Positions 17,360-25,241 of a DNA stretch of 64,000 bases are shown here, one piece after another. The translations under genes were made by a program, and so were the position numbers. Numbering within the stretch: position 1 is the stretch's first letter; every line of letters starts with the position of its first letter. The notes below the pieces were generated by a model. It saw nothing but the letters and a program-made list of their open reading frames with translations. It did not search any database and was not told where the DNA came from. The stretch comes from BPGX01 sp037447455 (lineage in GTDB: Bacteria; Bacteroidota; Bacteroidia; B-17B0; Aurantibacillaceae): NCBI GenBank assembly GCA_037447455.1, contig JBBIGQ010000002.1:186001-250000 (forward strand), in the 5' to 3' direction.

Positions 17360-18892
17360 TTACTCCCACTCAATCGTAGCGGGGGGCTTTGAACTAATAT
17401 CGTACACTACTCTGTTCACACCTTTTACTTTATTGATAATAGCATTCGAAATCTCTGCTAACAAATCATACGGCAAATGCACCCAATCTGCCGTCATTCC
17501 ATCCGTAGAATGTACTGCACGCAATGCCACTACATATTCATACGTTCTTTCATCACCCATCACACCCACACTTTTAGTATTTAATAAAATAGTACCGGCT
17601 TGCCAGATTTTATCATACCATCCGCTGGCTTTCAAATGTTGAATATAAATGGCATCCGCTTCTTGTAATATCCTGACTTTATCAGGAGTAATCGTTCCTA
17701 TAATACGTATCGCAAGCCCTGGTCCCGGAAAAGGATGACGATTTAAAATGTTTTCCGGCAAATTCAATAATTTGCCCACTCTTCTCACTTCATCTTTAAA
17801 TAACATTCTCAATGGCTCTACCACCTTCAAATGCATTTTCTCCGGTAGTCCCCCTACATTATGATGCGATTTTATAGTAGCGCTTGGTCCTTTGACAGAC
17901 ACGCTTTCTATTACATCCGGATAAATGGTCCCTTGTGCCAACCATTTTACATCGTTAATTTGACAGGCCACTCGATCGAATTCTTCAATAAACACACGAC
18001 CGATTGTTTTTCTCTTTTGTTCAGGATCCTCAATATCTTTCAATGCCTCATAAAAACGTTGACTGGCATCAATGAAATGAATATTTAAACCTAAATTTTG
18101 ATACGACTTCACTACTTCTTCTGCTTCATTTTTTCTTAACAAGCCATTATCAATAAAAATACAATGTAAATTTTTTCCTATTGCTTTGTGTAACAACAAC
18201 GCCGCCACACTGGAATCTACTCCACCCGATAATCCCAACACCACTTTATCATTTTGTAATTGTTGCTTTAATGTCTCTACTGTTTCGTCTACAAAGGATT
18301 GCGGCGTCCAGTCGCCAACACAATTGCATATTCCTTTTACAAAATTTTCTAACACTTGCCTTCCACACTCGGAATGATACACCTCCGGATGAAATTGAAC
18401 AGCATAAATTTTTTCCTCAGTATTTTCAAATGCAGCAATTGGAATACTTTCTGTAGAAGCGGTTATCACAAATTTTTCCGGTAACTTTAAAATGCTATCT
18501 CCGTGACTCATCCACACCTGTGCTCCGTTGCTAATGTTTTTCATCAATAAAGAAGTATTTTTTACTTGTGTTAATCGGGCACGACCATATTCTCTCACCT
18601 GACTTTTTGCAACCTCACCACCATTTATTTTTGCTATTAATTGTGCTCCATAACAAATTCCCAATACGGGTATTTTGCCCAAAAATACACTCCATTCAGG
18701 CATTGGTGCATTCGTATCGTTCACACTAAAAGGGCTTCCTGATAAAACAATACCCTTTATATCAGAAGACAACTCAAAATGGTAATGATAAGGATGCACT
18801 TCACAGAATACGTTTAATTCTCTGATTTTACGTGCAATGAGTTGAGTATACTGAGAGCCAAAATCTAAAATTAAAATTTTTTGATGTTTCAT
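17360..18892 (-). CDS. guaA: GMP synthase (glutamine-hydrolysing)
   Basis: This enzyme aminates XMP to GMP. The N-terminal class I glutaminase domain shows ILDFGSQYTQLIARKIREL, the nucleophile C80 (VLGICYGAQ) and the His/Glu pair in AVQFHPEVYHSE. The ATP-pyrophosphatase domain has the P-loop LGLSGGVDSSVAALLLH, and the C-terminal dimerisation domain ends KPPATIEWE. I set the start at ATG 18892 (510 aa; 18898 is possible). The longer frame from a TTG at 18919 is excluded because that codon lies inside a perfect -7 promoter box. All catalytic residues are present. Confidence 0.95.
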   Translation of the reverse strand: MKHQKILILDFGSQYTQLIARKIRELNVFCEVHPYHYHFELSSDIKGIVLSGSPFSVNDTNAPMPEWSVFLGKIPVLGICYGAQLIAKINGGEVAKSQVREYGRARLTQVKNTSLLMKNISNGAQVWMSHGDSILKLPEKFVITASTESIPIAAFENTEEKIYAVQFHPEVYHSECGRQVLENFVKGICNCVGDWTPQSFVDETVETLKQQLQNDKVVLGLSGGVDSSVAALLLHKAIGKNLHCIFIDNGLLRKNEAEEVVKSYQNLGLNIHFIDASQRFYEALKDIEDPEQKRKTIGRVFIEEFDRVACQINDVKWLAQGTIYPDVIESVSVKGPSATIKSHHNVGGLPEKMHLKVVEPLRMLFKDEVRRVGKLLNLPENILNRHPFPGPGLAIRIIGTITPDKVRILQEADAIYIQHLKASGWYDKIWQAGTILLNTKSVGVMGDERTYEYVVALRAVHSTDGMTADWVHLPYDLLAEISNAIINKVKGVNRVVYDISSKPPATIEWE

Positions 18893-18915
18893 AGACATAG
18901 ATACAGAAAGATGCG

Positions 18916-18924
18916 GCAAACATA
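18916..18924 (-). promoter_or_regulatory. -7 promoter box of guaA
   Basis: On the minus strand TATGTTTGC is a perfect TAnnTTTGC match, 23 bases before the ATG at 18892. Transcription should begin around 18909, which rules out the upstream TTG as the start codon. Confidence 0.6.
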
Positions 18925-18980
18925 GTTTTATTTCTGTTTAATAAGAATAAAAAAATTTTGTTTTTTTAAAATAGTTTTAT

Positions 18981-18989
18981 TAAATTTAC
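18981..18989 (+). promoter_or_regulatory. -7 promoter box of the broken tail-fibre-like gene
   Basis: TAAATTTAC is a perfect TAnnTTTAC match 13 bases before the ATG at 19003, so the promoter of the now broken gene appears preserved. Confidence 0.5.
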
Positions 18990-19002
18990 AAAAAATAAAA
19001 GT

Positions 19003-20612
19003 ATGAAAAAACGGTTATACACATCAAGTTTGATATTACTCACAATTTCAGCATTTTACTCTCAAAATATCGGGATTAATGCTACGGTTCACCACCCAAT
19101 AACAGTGCGGGATTAGATGTGGACTTTACCAATAAAGGGTTATTAATTCCACGAGTAGCACTTACCAGTGCGTCGGATGCTGCCACTATCCCATCTCCCG
19201 CAACTTCTTTGTTAGTATATAATACCGGCACCGGGGGGCTTTCTCCTGCTGGATACTATTACAACTCAGGAACGCCCGGTTCTCCTAATTGAGTTCAATT
19301 GCTGCCATCTTCTTCTGCATTATCTGGTTCCGGAGTTGCGACCCGTGTTGCTTTCTGGACAGGCGCCACGTCTTTAGGTTCAAATGCTAATCTCTATTGG
19401 GACAATACTAATAATCGTTTAGGCATAGGTACTGCTGCGCCAGCTCAACCCTTACATGTCATTGGGACAGGTCGTTTCAGTGCTATTGCTTCCGGAGCAA
19501 ATGGTGCCATCGTTACTTCCAATACAAGTGGAGATTTAGGTTTTTTAAACTTCACCGGAAACGTCAATGATGTTTTACGCGGGAATGGCATTTGGGCGCC
19601 TGTCACCAGTGGCGTTACAACCTGCGGAGGTGTATTGACCAATTATGTTCAGAAATGGACGGGTGCGCAATTGTGTAATTCTATCATCTTTGACAATGGG
19701 ACTAATGTGGGGATAAACACTACTACACCCTCTAATAAACTTGCTGTTGTAGGAGGTAATATATCCTGGGGTACTTCATCCGAAGTTAGCTTGTTGCAAA
19801 ATGACCAGGGAGGAAGTATCGAGTTAGGTGGACAAAACGGATTAGCCAATCCAATAACTAATGGTATGCCTTATATTGATTTTCACTTTGGAACTGGGTC
19901 GGCACAAGATTATAATGCCAGAATTATCAATGCTGCTAATAATCGTATAGATGTTACTACATCTTCAGGTGGAGTACTTTCTGTAAATGGTACAAATATT
20001 GGTGTTGGTACTACTAGCCCTGCACAACGTTTAGATGTTGCAGGTAATGTTCGATTCAGCGGTGCCTTAATGCCGGCTGGTAACGCGGGAACAAGCGGAC
20101 AGATATTAACAAGTCAGGGACCAGGATTAGCACCTGTTTGGCAAACTCCCGCTTCTATACCGCTTTATGGTAATAATGCTCAAAGTGTGAAATTAACGAC
20201 TATGCAAAGCACTACTTCCGGAAGTTGGGCAAATATTCCTGGAATGAGTATTACCATGACCCCAACACATAATAGAGTTTATATTTTTGCATCTGTAGCA
20301 GGAAGATTAACAGACAATACCGGTATGGCTCAGTTTGGTCAAGCAGCAATGTATATAAGAATTTTGGTTAATGGCGTAGAACAAGCCATTTCAAAATGTA
20401 TTATTACGGATTACGATGATATGAACGGAGTAATTGCTGGTGGATCAGCAGCAATAGCCGGAGTGCCTGTTACTGTGACTATTGGTTCTCCTATTACAGT
20501 TCAATTACAATGGTATATTGTTAGATTGTGGTCTTCCAGCCCATGGCAATTAAGATGTGATCCGACTTTGGCTAATATCGGCGACCATGCTATATTAACT
20601 GTATTTGATTAA
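19003..20612 (+). pseudogene. Broken tail-fibre-like secreted surface protein
   Basis: The ATG at 19003 opens a signal peptide (MKKRLYTSSLILLTISAFYS) followed by QNIGINAT. A one-base loss at the GG of 19086-19087 shifts the frame; restoring GGG gives ATGSPPNNSAGLDVDF, the usual opening of this Bacteroidota surface family, then NKGLLIPRVALTS. In that frame a TGA at 19290-19292 replaces the Trp expected in SPNWVQLLP (one G to A change). After it 437 codons stay open to 20612, with typical motifs (NRLGIGTAAPAQPLHV, GVGTTSPAQRLDVAGN) and a beta-rich C-terminal domain. Two independent lesions make a pseudogene likely, although most of the body is intact. TGA ends other genes here, so recoding to Trp is not supported. 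Confidence 0.8.
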
Positions 20613-20627
20613 ACAAAGATTAAATCT

Positions 20628-20978
20628 ATGAATACCAATAATAAATTGCCTTTTTTTGTTGTGGTTATATTGCTGATTTCTTTTACAAATCTCAACTCTC
20701 AAACAGATACTTCAAAATCTAATAATTATACTCATAAATCTTTAAAACCCAAAAAAGAAATTAAACTAACAGATGAAGATACTATAATCAGAACACCAAC
20801 ACAGGTTATCATAGTTAAGAAAAAGGATTATTATTCCGGCAAGTACATTCAAAAAGACATAAAAATTAACCCAGGCGATAGTGTGATTACAACACCAGAT
20901 TATAATATAAACGGATTATCAGAAAAAACACATCTAAAGAAAAAACAAGAAATTAATTTTTCTATTGAAATTTTGTAA
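20628..20978 (+). CDS. Small secreted protein of unknown function
   Basis: This 116-residue product has a signal peptide (LPFFVVVILLISFTNLNSQ) and then a charged, Lys/Thr-rich domain with no motif I recognise. It starts 15 bases after the broken surface-protein gene and probably belonged to its transcript. Its last 17 bases overlap the 3' end of folP on the other strand. A partner or chaperone role for the surface protein is possible but only inferred from position. Confidence 0.6.
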   Translation: MNTNNKLPFFVVVILLISFTNLNSQTDTSKSNNYTHKSLKPKKEIKLTDEDTIIRTPTQVIIVKKKDYYSGKYIQKDIKINPGDSVITTPDYNINGLSEKTHLKKKQEINFSIEIL

Positions 20979-21783
20979 CAAGTGTTTTCAAAATTATATT
21001 CTCCTTCACATCGTGTACTCTTAAAATATTAGTGCCTTTTGTTATAGCAATAGTATTGAGTGCAATTGTCCCTAATAATACAGAATCATCATCTGGCGTG
21101 GTAGATAGTGTTTTATAAATCATGCTCTTTCTGGATAAACCCACCAATAAGGGATTTGTAATTTCTTTGAACTCATCCAATTTCCTCAGTAATTCAAAAT
21201 TTTGTTCTATCGTTTTACCAAATCCAAATCCTGGATCAATGATGATGTTTGAAAATCCTTTATCTTCTAATACTTGTACTCTTTGCTTTAAAAATGTTTT
21301 CACTTCTTCCACTACATTCATATAATTGGTGCATTGTTGCATCCTTTCAGGAGTGTCCGATGTGTGCATCAAAACATAAAACACATTACTTTTTGCAATT
21401 ACATCAAACATTCTTGTATCAAATTGTCCACCCGAAATATCATTAATAATATCTGCGTCGTGTTCAATACTTTTTTCAACAGTATAACTATTATATGTGT
21501 CAATTGAAATTAATATATCCGGAAAATTTTTTCTCACTTCTAATAACAATGGTTTTAATATCTCCCATTCTTTTTTCGCATCAACAAGCGGAGCGCCCGG
21601 TCGTGTAGAAGCCACACCAATATCTAAAATGTCTGCTCTTTGTTTTATACATTGTTCAGCACGTTCAAAAAACTTTTCTTTTGAAAAATATTTTCCACCA
21701 TCATAAAAACTATCCGACGTATAATTGAGAATCGCCATTATTTTTATGGAACTGTTTTCTTTTAATATAGCAGTGTTTCTCAT
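20962..21783 (-). CDS. folP: Dihydropteroate synthase
   Basis: This 273-residue enzyme joins p-aminobenzoate to dihydropterin pyrophosphate in folate synthesis. Its TIM-barrel signatures are visible: MAILNYTSDSFYDGG (family form NxTPDSFxDGG, with Ser for Pro), DILDIGVASTRPGAP, INDISGGQFD, and IIIDPGFGFGKTIEQN. I chose the ATG at 21783; a longer frame from a TTG at 21837 adds a Phe/Lys-rich stretch that does not belong to the family. It is divergent from pfkA, with about 56 bases between the start codons. Confidence 0.93.
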   Translation of the reverse strand: MRNTAILKENSSIKIMAILNYTSDSFYDGGKYFSKEKFFERAEQCIKQRADILDIGVASTRPGAPLVDAKKEWEILKPLLLEVRKNFPDILISIDTYNSYTVEKSIEHDADIINDISGGQFDTRMFDVIAKSNVFYVLMHTSDTPERMQQCTNYMNVVEEVKTFLKQRVQVLEDKGFSNIIIDPGFGFGKTIEQNFELLRKLDEFKEITNPLLVGLSRKSMIYKTLSTTPDDDSVLLGTIALNTIAITKGTNILRVHDVKENIILKTLVTKFQ

Positions 21784-21784
21784 T

Positions 21785-21802
21785 TTTTCTTTGCAAAGAA
21801 AA
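21785..21802. promoter_or_regulatory. 18-base perfect palindrome between folP and pfkA
   Basis: TTTTCTTTGCAAAGAAAA is a perfect inverted repeat lying directly upstream of the folP ATG and about 37 bases before the pfkA ATG. It could be an operator, or overlapping divergent -7/-33 TTTG elements; the sequence alone cannot decide. Confidence 0.35.
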
Positions 21803-21816
21803 TTAAAATTACTGCT

Positions 21817-21825
21817 TACCTTTGT
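21817..21825 (+). promoter_or_regulatory. -7 promoter box of pfkA
   Basis: TACCTTTGT is a perfect TAnnTTTG match, 15 bases before the ATG at 21840. A TTG start at 21822 would lie inside this box, so the ATG at 21840 is preferred. Confidence 0.6.
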
Positions 21826-21839
21826 CAAAAAATACAATC

Positions 21840-22808
21840 ATGCAAAAAATGGGAATATTAACATCCGGTGGTGATTCACCTGGTATGAATGCCTGCATCC
21901 GTTCTGTAGTAAGAACTGCCTGCTATTACAATATACAAGTGGTCGGATTTATCAGAGGATACGACGGTTTAATTGACAATCAGTTTATTGTACTGAACCG
22001 CAGTGCTGTATCCGGCATTATACACCGGGGAGGAACAATATTAAAAACCGCGCGAAGTGAACGTTTCAAAACAACAGAAGGATTGCAGAAGGCCGCACAT
22101 ACCATTGCACAGCATCAATTAGATGGACTTGTTATTATTGGTGGCGACGGTTCGTTCAAAGGGGCATTAGAACTGGCAAATTATACCCCTGTAAAAATAG
22201 TGGGCTGCCCGGGTACAATTGACAACGACTTGATAGGCACAGATTTTACCATTGGTTATGATACCGCCATTAACACAGTTGTAGAAGCCGTAGATAAACT
22301 TCGGGATACAGCAGAAAGTCATGATAGAATTTTTGTAGTAGAAGTGATGGGGCGCGATGCAGGTTTAATCGCTCTACGCAGTGCTCTGGCAAGCGGCGCA
22401 GAAGCGATATTAGTGCCTGAACTTAAAAATGATGTTGAAACACTCGTCCAAAAGATTCATTCATGGCGAAAAGATAAATCCAGTAAAATCATCATTGTAG
22501 CAGAAGGCGATGAAAGTGGGGGGGCTTACAACGTCGCTGAAATTGTAAAACAACATCATCCGAAACATGATGTCAGAGTAACAATTCTGGGGCATATTCA
22601 AAGAGGCGGAAATCCAAGCGGTATGGAACGAGTAAATGCTTCTATTATGGGTTACCACGCTGTAAAAGCATTATTGGATAACAAGCACTTAGTAATGATT
22701 GGAATTATTGATAAAAAAGTGCACTACACAGCTTTTGAAAAAGCCACCAAACATATTCAGGAAATCAATCCTGATTTAATTCAGATGCTTGAAATTCTCT
22801 CTTCTTAA
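21840..22808 (+). CDS. pfkA: ATP-dependent 6-phosphofructokinase
   Basis: This 322-residue glycolytic enzyme phosphorylates fructose 6-phosphate. It has MGILTSGGDSPGMNACIRS at the start, IGGDGSFKGA (Gly after GGD, the ATP-using type rather than the pyrophosphate type), the substrate loop PGTIDNDL, TAESHDRIFVVEVMGRDAG and LGHIQRGGNPS. The start at 21840 matches the family N-terminus. A shared hairpin separates it from dnaK on the opposite strand. Confidence 0.95.
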   Translation: MQKMGILTSGGDSPGMNACIRSVVRTACYYNIQVVGFIRGYDGLIDNQFIVLNRSAVSGIIHRGGTILKTARSERFKTTEGLQKAAHTIAQHQLDGLVIIGGDGSFKGALELANYTPVKIVGCPGTIDNDLIGTDFTIGYDTAINTVVEAVDKLRDTAESHDRIFVVEVMGRDAGLIALRSALASGAEAILVPELKNDVETLVQKIHSWRKDKSSKIIIVAEGDESGGAYNVAEIVKQHHPKHDVRVTILGHIQRGGNPSGMERVNASIMGYHAVKALLDNKHLVMIGIIDKKVHYTAFEKATKHIQEINPDLIQMLEILSS

Positions 22809-22814
22809 AATAAA

Positions 22815-22841
22815 AAAGCCCTTCCATTTTGGAAGAGCTTT
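22815..22841. terminator. Bidirectional terminator between pfkA and dnaK
   Basis: The hairpin AAAGCCCTTCCA / TGGAAGAGCTTT has a short T loop and one C-A mismatch, A-rich upstream and T-rich downstream. It lies 7 bases after the pfkA stop and 20 bases from the dnaK stop, and can serve both convergent genes. Confidence 0.7.
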
Positions 22842-22860
22842 ATACATCAATGCAAGCACA

Positions 22861-24750
22861 TTATTTCACTTCTTCGTATTCTACATCCGACGGACCATTA
22901 TTGGCACTCCCTTCATTGGAAGTTTGTTCTGATGTTCCGCCAGAAGCATTAGCGGCATTATACATGTCCGTTGCGGCAGCATTCCATGCTTCGTTCAATT
23001 TATTGACAGCAGCGTCTATTTTGTCTATATCTTTTGTTTCAAAAGCAGATTTAAGTTCTTGCAAAGCGCTTTCAATGTTTGATTTTTTATCAGCAGGAAT
23101 TTTATCTCCATATTCTTTTAATTGTTTTTCGCTCTGGAAAATTAAGGCATCTGCTTGATTGAGCTTATCAGCTCTTTCTTTTGCTTTTCTGTCTCCTTCT
23201 GCGTGCAATTCAGCTTCTTTTTTCATTCGCTCCACCTCTTCTTTTGACAGCCCAGAACCCGCTTCAATTCTGATTTTTTGTTCTTTGCCTGTGGCTTTGT
23301 CTTTTGCACTAACGTTCAAAATACCATTGGCGTCCACATCAAAGGTTACTTCAATTTGTGGCACTCCTCTTGGTGCAGGTGGTATTCCATCTAAAATAAA
23401 CTGTCCTAAGCTTCTGTTGTCTTTTGCCATCGGCCGTTCACCTTGCAATACATGGATTTGTACAGAAGTTTGATTATCTACCGCCGTTGAAAAAACTTCA
23501 GATTTTCTTGTAGGTATTGTTGTATTAGCTTCAATAAGCTTCGTAAATACTCCTCCCAACGTTTCAATACCTAAAGACAATGGAATTACATCCAATAACA
23601 ACACGTCTTTCACTTCTCCACTCAATACAGCACCTTGAATAGCTGCACCAATTGCCACTGCTTCATCCGGGTTTACGCTCTTATTCGGAGCTTTTCCAAA
23701 GAATTTTTCCACAGCCGCTTGTATGGCCGGAATACGTGTAGAGCCCCCTACTAAAATAACTTCATCAATATCTGAAGGTTTAAGTCCTGCTTTTTCAAGT
23801 GCTGTTCTACACGGCTCAATTGTTCTTTTAATCAAATGGTCAACCAATTGCTCAAATTTTGCACGTGTTAATGTTTTGGTCAAATGCTTAGGCACATTGT
23901 TTACAGAAGTTATGTAAGGTAAATTAATTTCAGTAGTAGTCGTGCTGGAAAGTTCTATTTTCGCTTTTTCTGCGGCTTCTTTTAATCTTTGTAATGCCAT
24001 TGGGTCTTGTCTTAAGTCAACGCCTTCTTCTTTTTTGAATTCTTCTGCTATCCAGTCGATAATAGCTTGATCAAAATCGTCTCCACCAAGGTGCGTATCC
24101 CCATCTGTAGATTTTACTTCAAATACTCCATCGCCCATTTCAAGAACAGATACGTCATGCGTACCTCCACCGCAGTCAAATACTACAATTTTCAGGGTTT
24201 TCCCCTTTTTATCTTCGCCAAAGGCAAGAGCCGCAGCAGTGGGCTCGTTGATAATTCTACGCACTTTCAATCCGGCAATTTCACCGGCTTCTTTGGTAGC
24301 TTGTCTTTGTGCATCGTTAAAGTATGCAGGAACGGTAATAACCGCTTCTGTTACCTCATGGCCAAGGTAATCTTCTGCCGTTTTTTTCATTTTTTGCAAG
24401 ATCATGGCAGAAATCTCTTGTGGTGTATATTGTCTGCCATCAATTTCTACTCTTGGTGTATTGTTGGATCCTTTTACAACACTATATGGAACGTGTTTAA
24501 TTTCGTCCAACACCTCATCATAAAAGCGTCCCATAAAACGCTTGATAGAATAAATTGTTCTTTTTGGATTCGTAATGGCTTGTCTTTTAGCAGGATCACC
24601 TACTTTTCTTTCACCATTATCCAAAAATGCTACCACAGAAGGTGTCGTTCTTTTACCTTCATTGTTAGGTATTACTACCGCATCTTTACCTTCTATCACT
24701 GCAACGCAGCTATTCGTTGTTCCAAGGTCTATTCCTATAATTTTGCTCAT
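22861..24750 (-). CDS. dnaK: Chaperone DnaK (Hsp70)
   Basis: This 629-residue Hsp70 is complete: the N-terminal nucleotide-binding domain begins IIGIDLGTTNSCVAV, with VFDCGGGTHDVSVLE (Cys in place of the more common Leu) and VGGSTRIPAIQ. The interdomain linker VKDVLLLDVIPLSLGIETLGG is followed by the substrate-binding domain (PRGVPQIEVTFDVDANGIL) and the C-terminal tail ending EYEEVK. It folds nascent and stressed proteins with DnaJ and GrpE, neither of which is adjacent. It is divergent from clpB across a 490-base region, grouping two disaggregase partners. Confidence 0.97.
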   Translation of the reverse strand: MSKIIGIDLGTTNSCVAVIEGKDAVVIPNNEGKRTTPSVVAFLDNGERKVGDPAKRQAITNPKRTIYSIKRFMGRFYDEVLDEIKHVPYSVVKGSNNTPRVEIDGRQYTPQEISAMILQKMKKTAEDYLGHEVTEAVITVPAYFNDAQRQATKEAGEIAGLKVRRIINEPTAAALAFGEDKKGKTLKIVVFDCGGGTHDVSVLEMGDGVFEVKSTDGDTHLGGDDFDQAIIDWIAEEFKKEEGVDLRQDPMALQRLKEAAEKAKIELSSTTTTEINLPYITSVNNVPKHLTKTLTRAKFEQLVDHLIKRTIEPCRTALEKAGLKPSDIDEVILVGGSTRIPAIQAAVEKFFGKAPNKSVNPDEAVAIGAAIQGAVLSGEVKDVLLLDVIPLSLGIETLGGVFTKLIEANTTIPTRKSEVFSTAVDNQTSVQIHVLQGERPMAKDNRSLGQFILDGIPPAPRGVPQIEVTFDVDANGILNVSAKDKATGKEQKIRIEAGSGLSKEEVERMKKEAELHAEGDRKAKERADKLNQADALIFQSEKQLKEYGDKIPADKKSNIESALQELKSAFETKDIDKIDAAVNKLNEAWNAAATDMYNAANASGGTSEQTSNEGSANNGPSDVEYEEVK

Positions 24751-25241
24751 AATTTAATGATTTTGATAAAGTGCTTTACAACGATTGTGCCAACAAAAGA
24801 AGTTGAATTAAAATATGACAAATTGACACGCTTTAACAGGCCGTATAAAAATTTATCCCTTAACAGGGAAATGTTACTTGCAAGACTTATGCAGAAAAAA
24901 ATAACAACCCACAAAGAGCACTAAGAGATATAGGCAAAGAAAACCGAGAGCAAATTTTCTTTGTGTCTTTTGTAATAAAACCAAAATAGTTAAAAAATTT
25001 GGACACTTACACCCTATGATCTTCAAAAACACTTAAAAAGTGAAAACTAATGACTAAAATGAATAAACACTTATATTTATTCTATTAGTATCGTGTTTTT
25101 AATTAATTAAAAATCATTAAAGTAGAGAACACCCTACTTCCAAAATGTCAGGTGTAATTTGATATTTATGCAAGAAATTCCGAAAAATCAGTATTTGAAT
25201 AAGAATTGATAAACCATGAGTAAATAATCAAATTTACAACT
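24751..25241. promoter_or_regulatory. Divergent dnaK-clpB intergenic region
   Basis: This 490-base AT-rich gap should hold promoters for both chaperone genes. On the plus strand two TGACA units occur close together (TGACAAATTGACA around 24815-24827). CAAATTTAC at 25229-25237 is a one-mismatch -7 box before the clpB ATG. I find no CIRCE element (TTAGCACTC/GAGTGCTAA). No convincing gene is present; the reading frame that enters from inside dnaK is antisense noise. Confidence 0.4.

Noticed and set aside
19290..19292. TGA read as tryptophan (alternative genetic code)
   Set aside because: TGA ends intact genes elsewhere in the window, the same gene also has a frameshift, and another gene has TAG at an expected Trp; single G to A mutations explain all.
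24067..24924. Long open frame of 285 codons on the plus strand
   Set aside because: It lies antisense to dnaK for most of its length, is Phe/Ser/Tyr-rich as expected of a shadow frame, and has no promoter or recognisable domain.
24751..25241. CIRCE heat-shock operator between dnaK and clpB
   Set aside because: No TTAGCACTC-N9-GAGTGCTAA or near match is present; the GAGCACTAAGAG near 24918 is not an inverted repeat of the right form.
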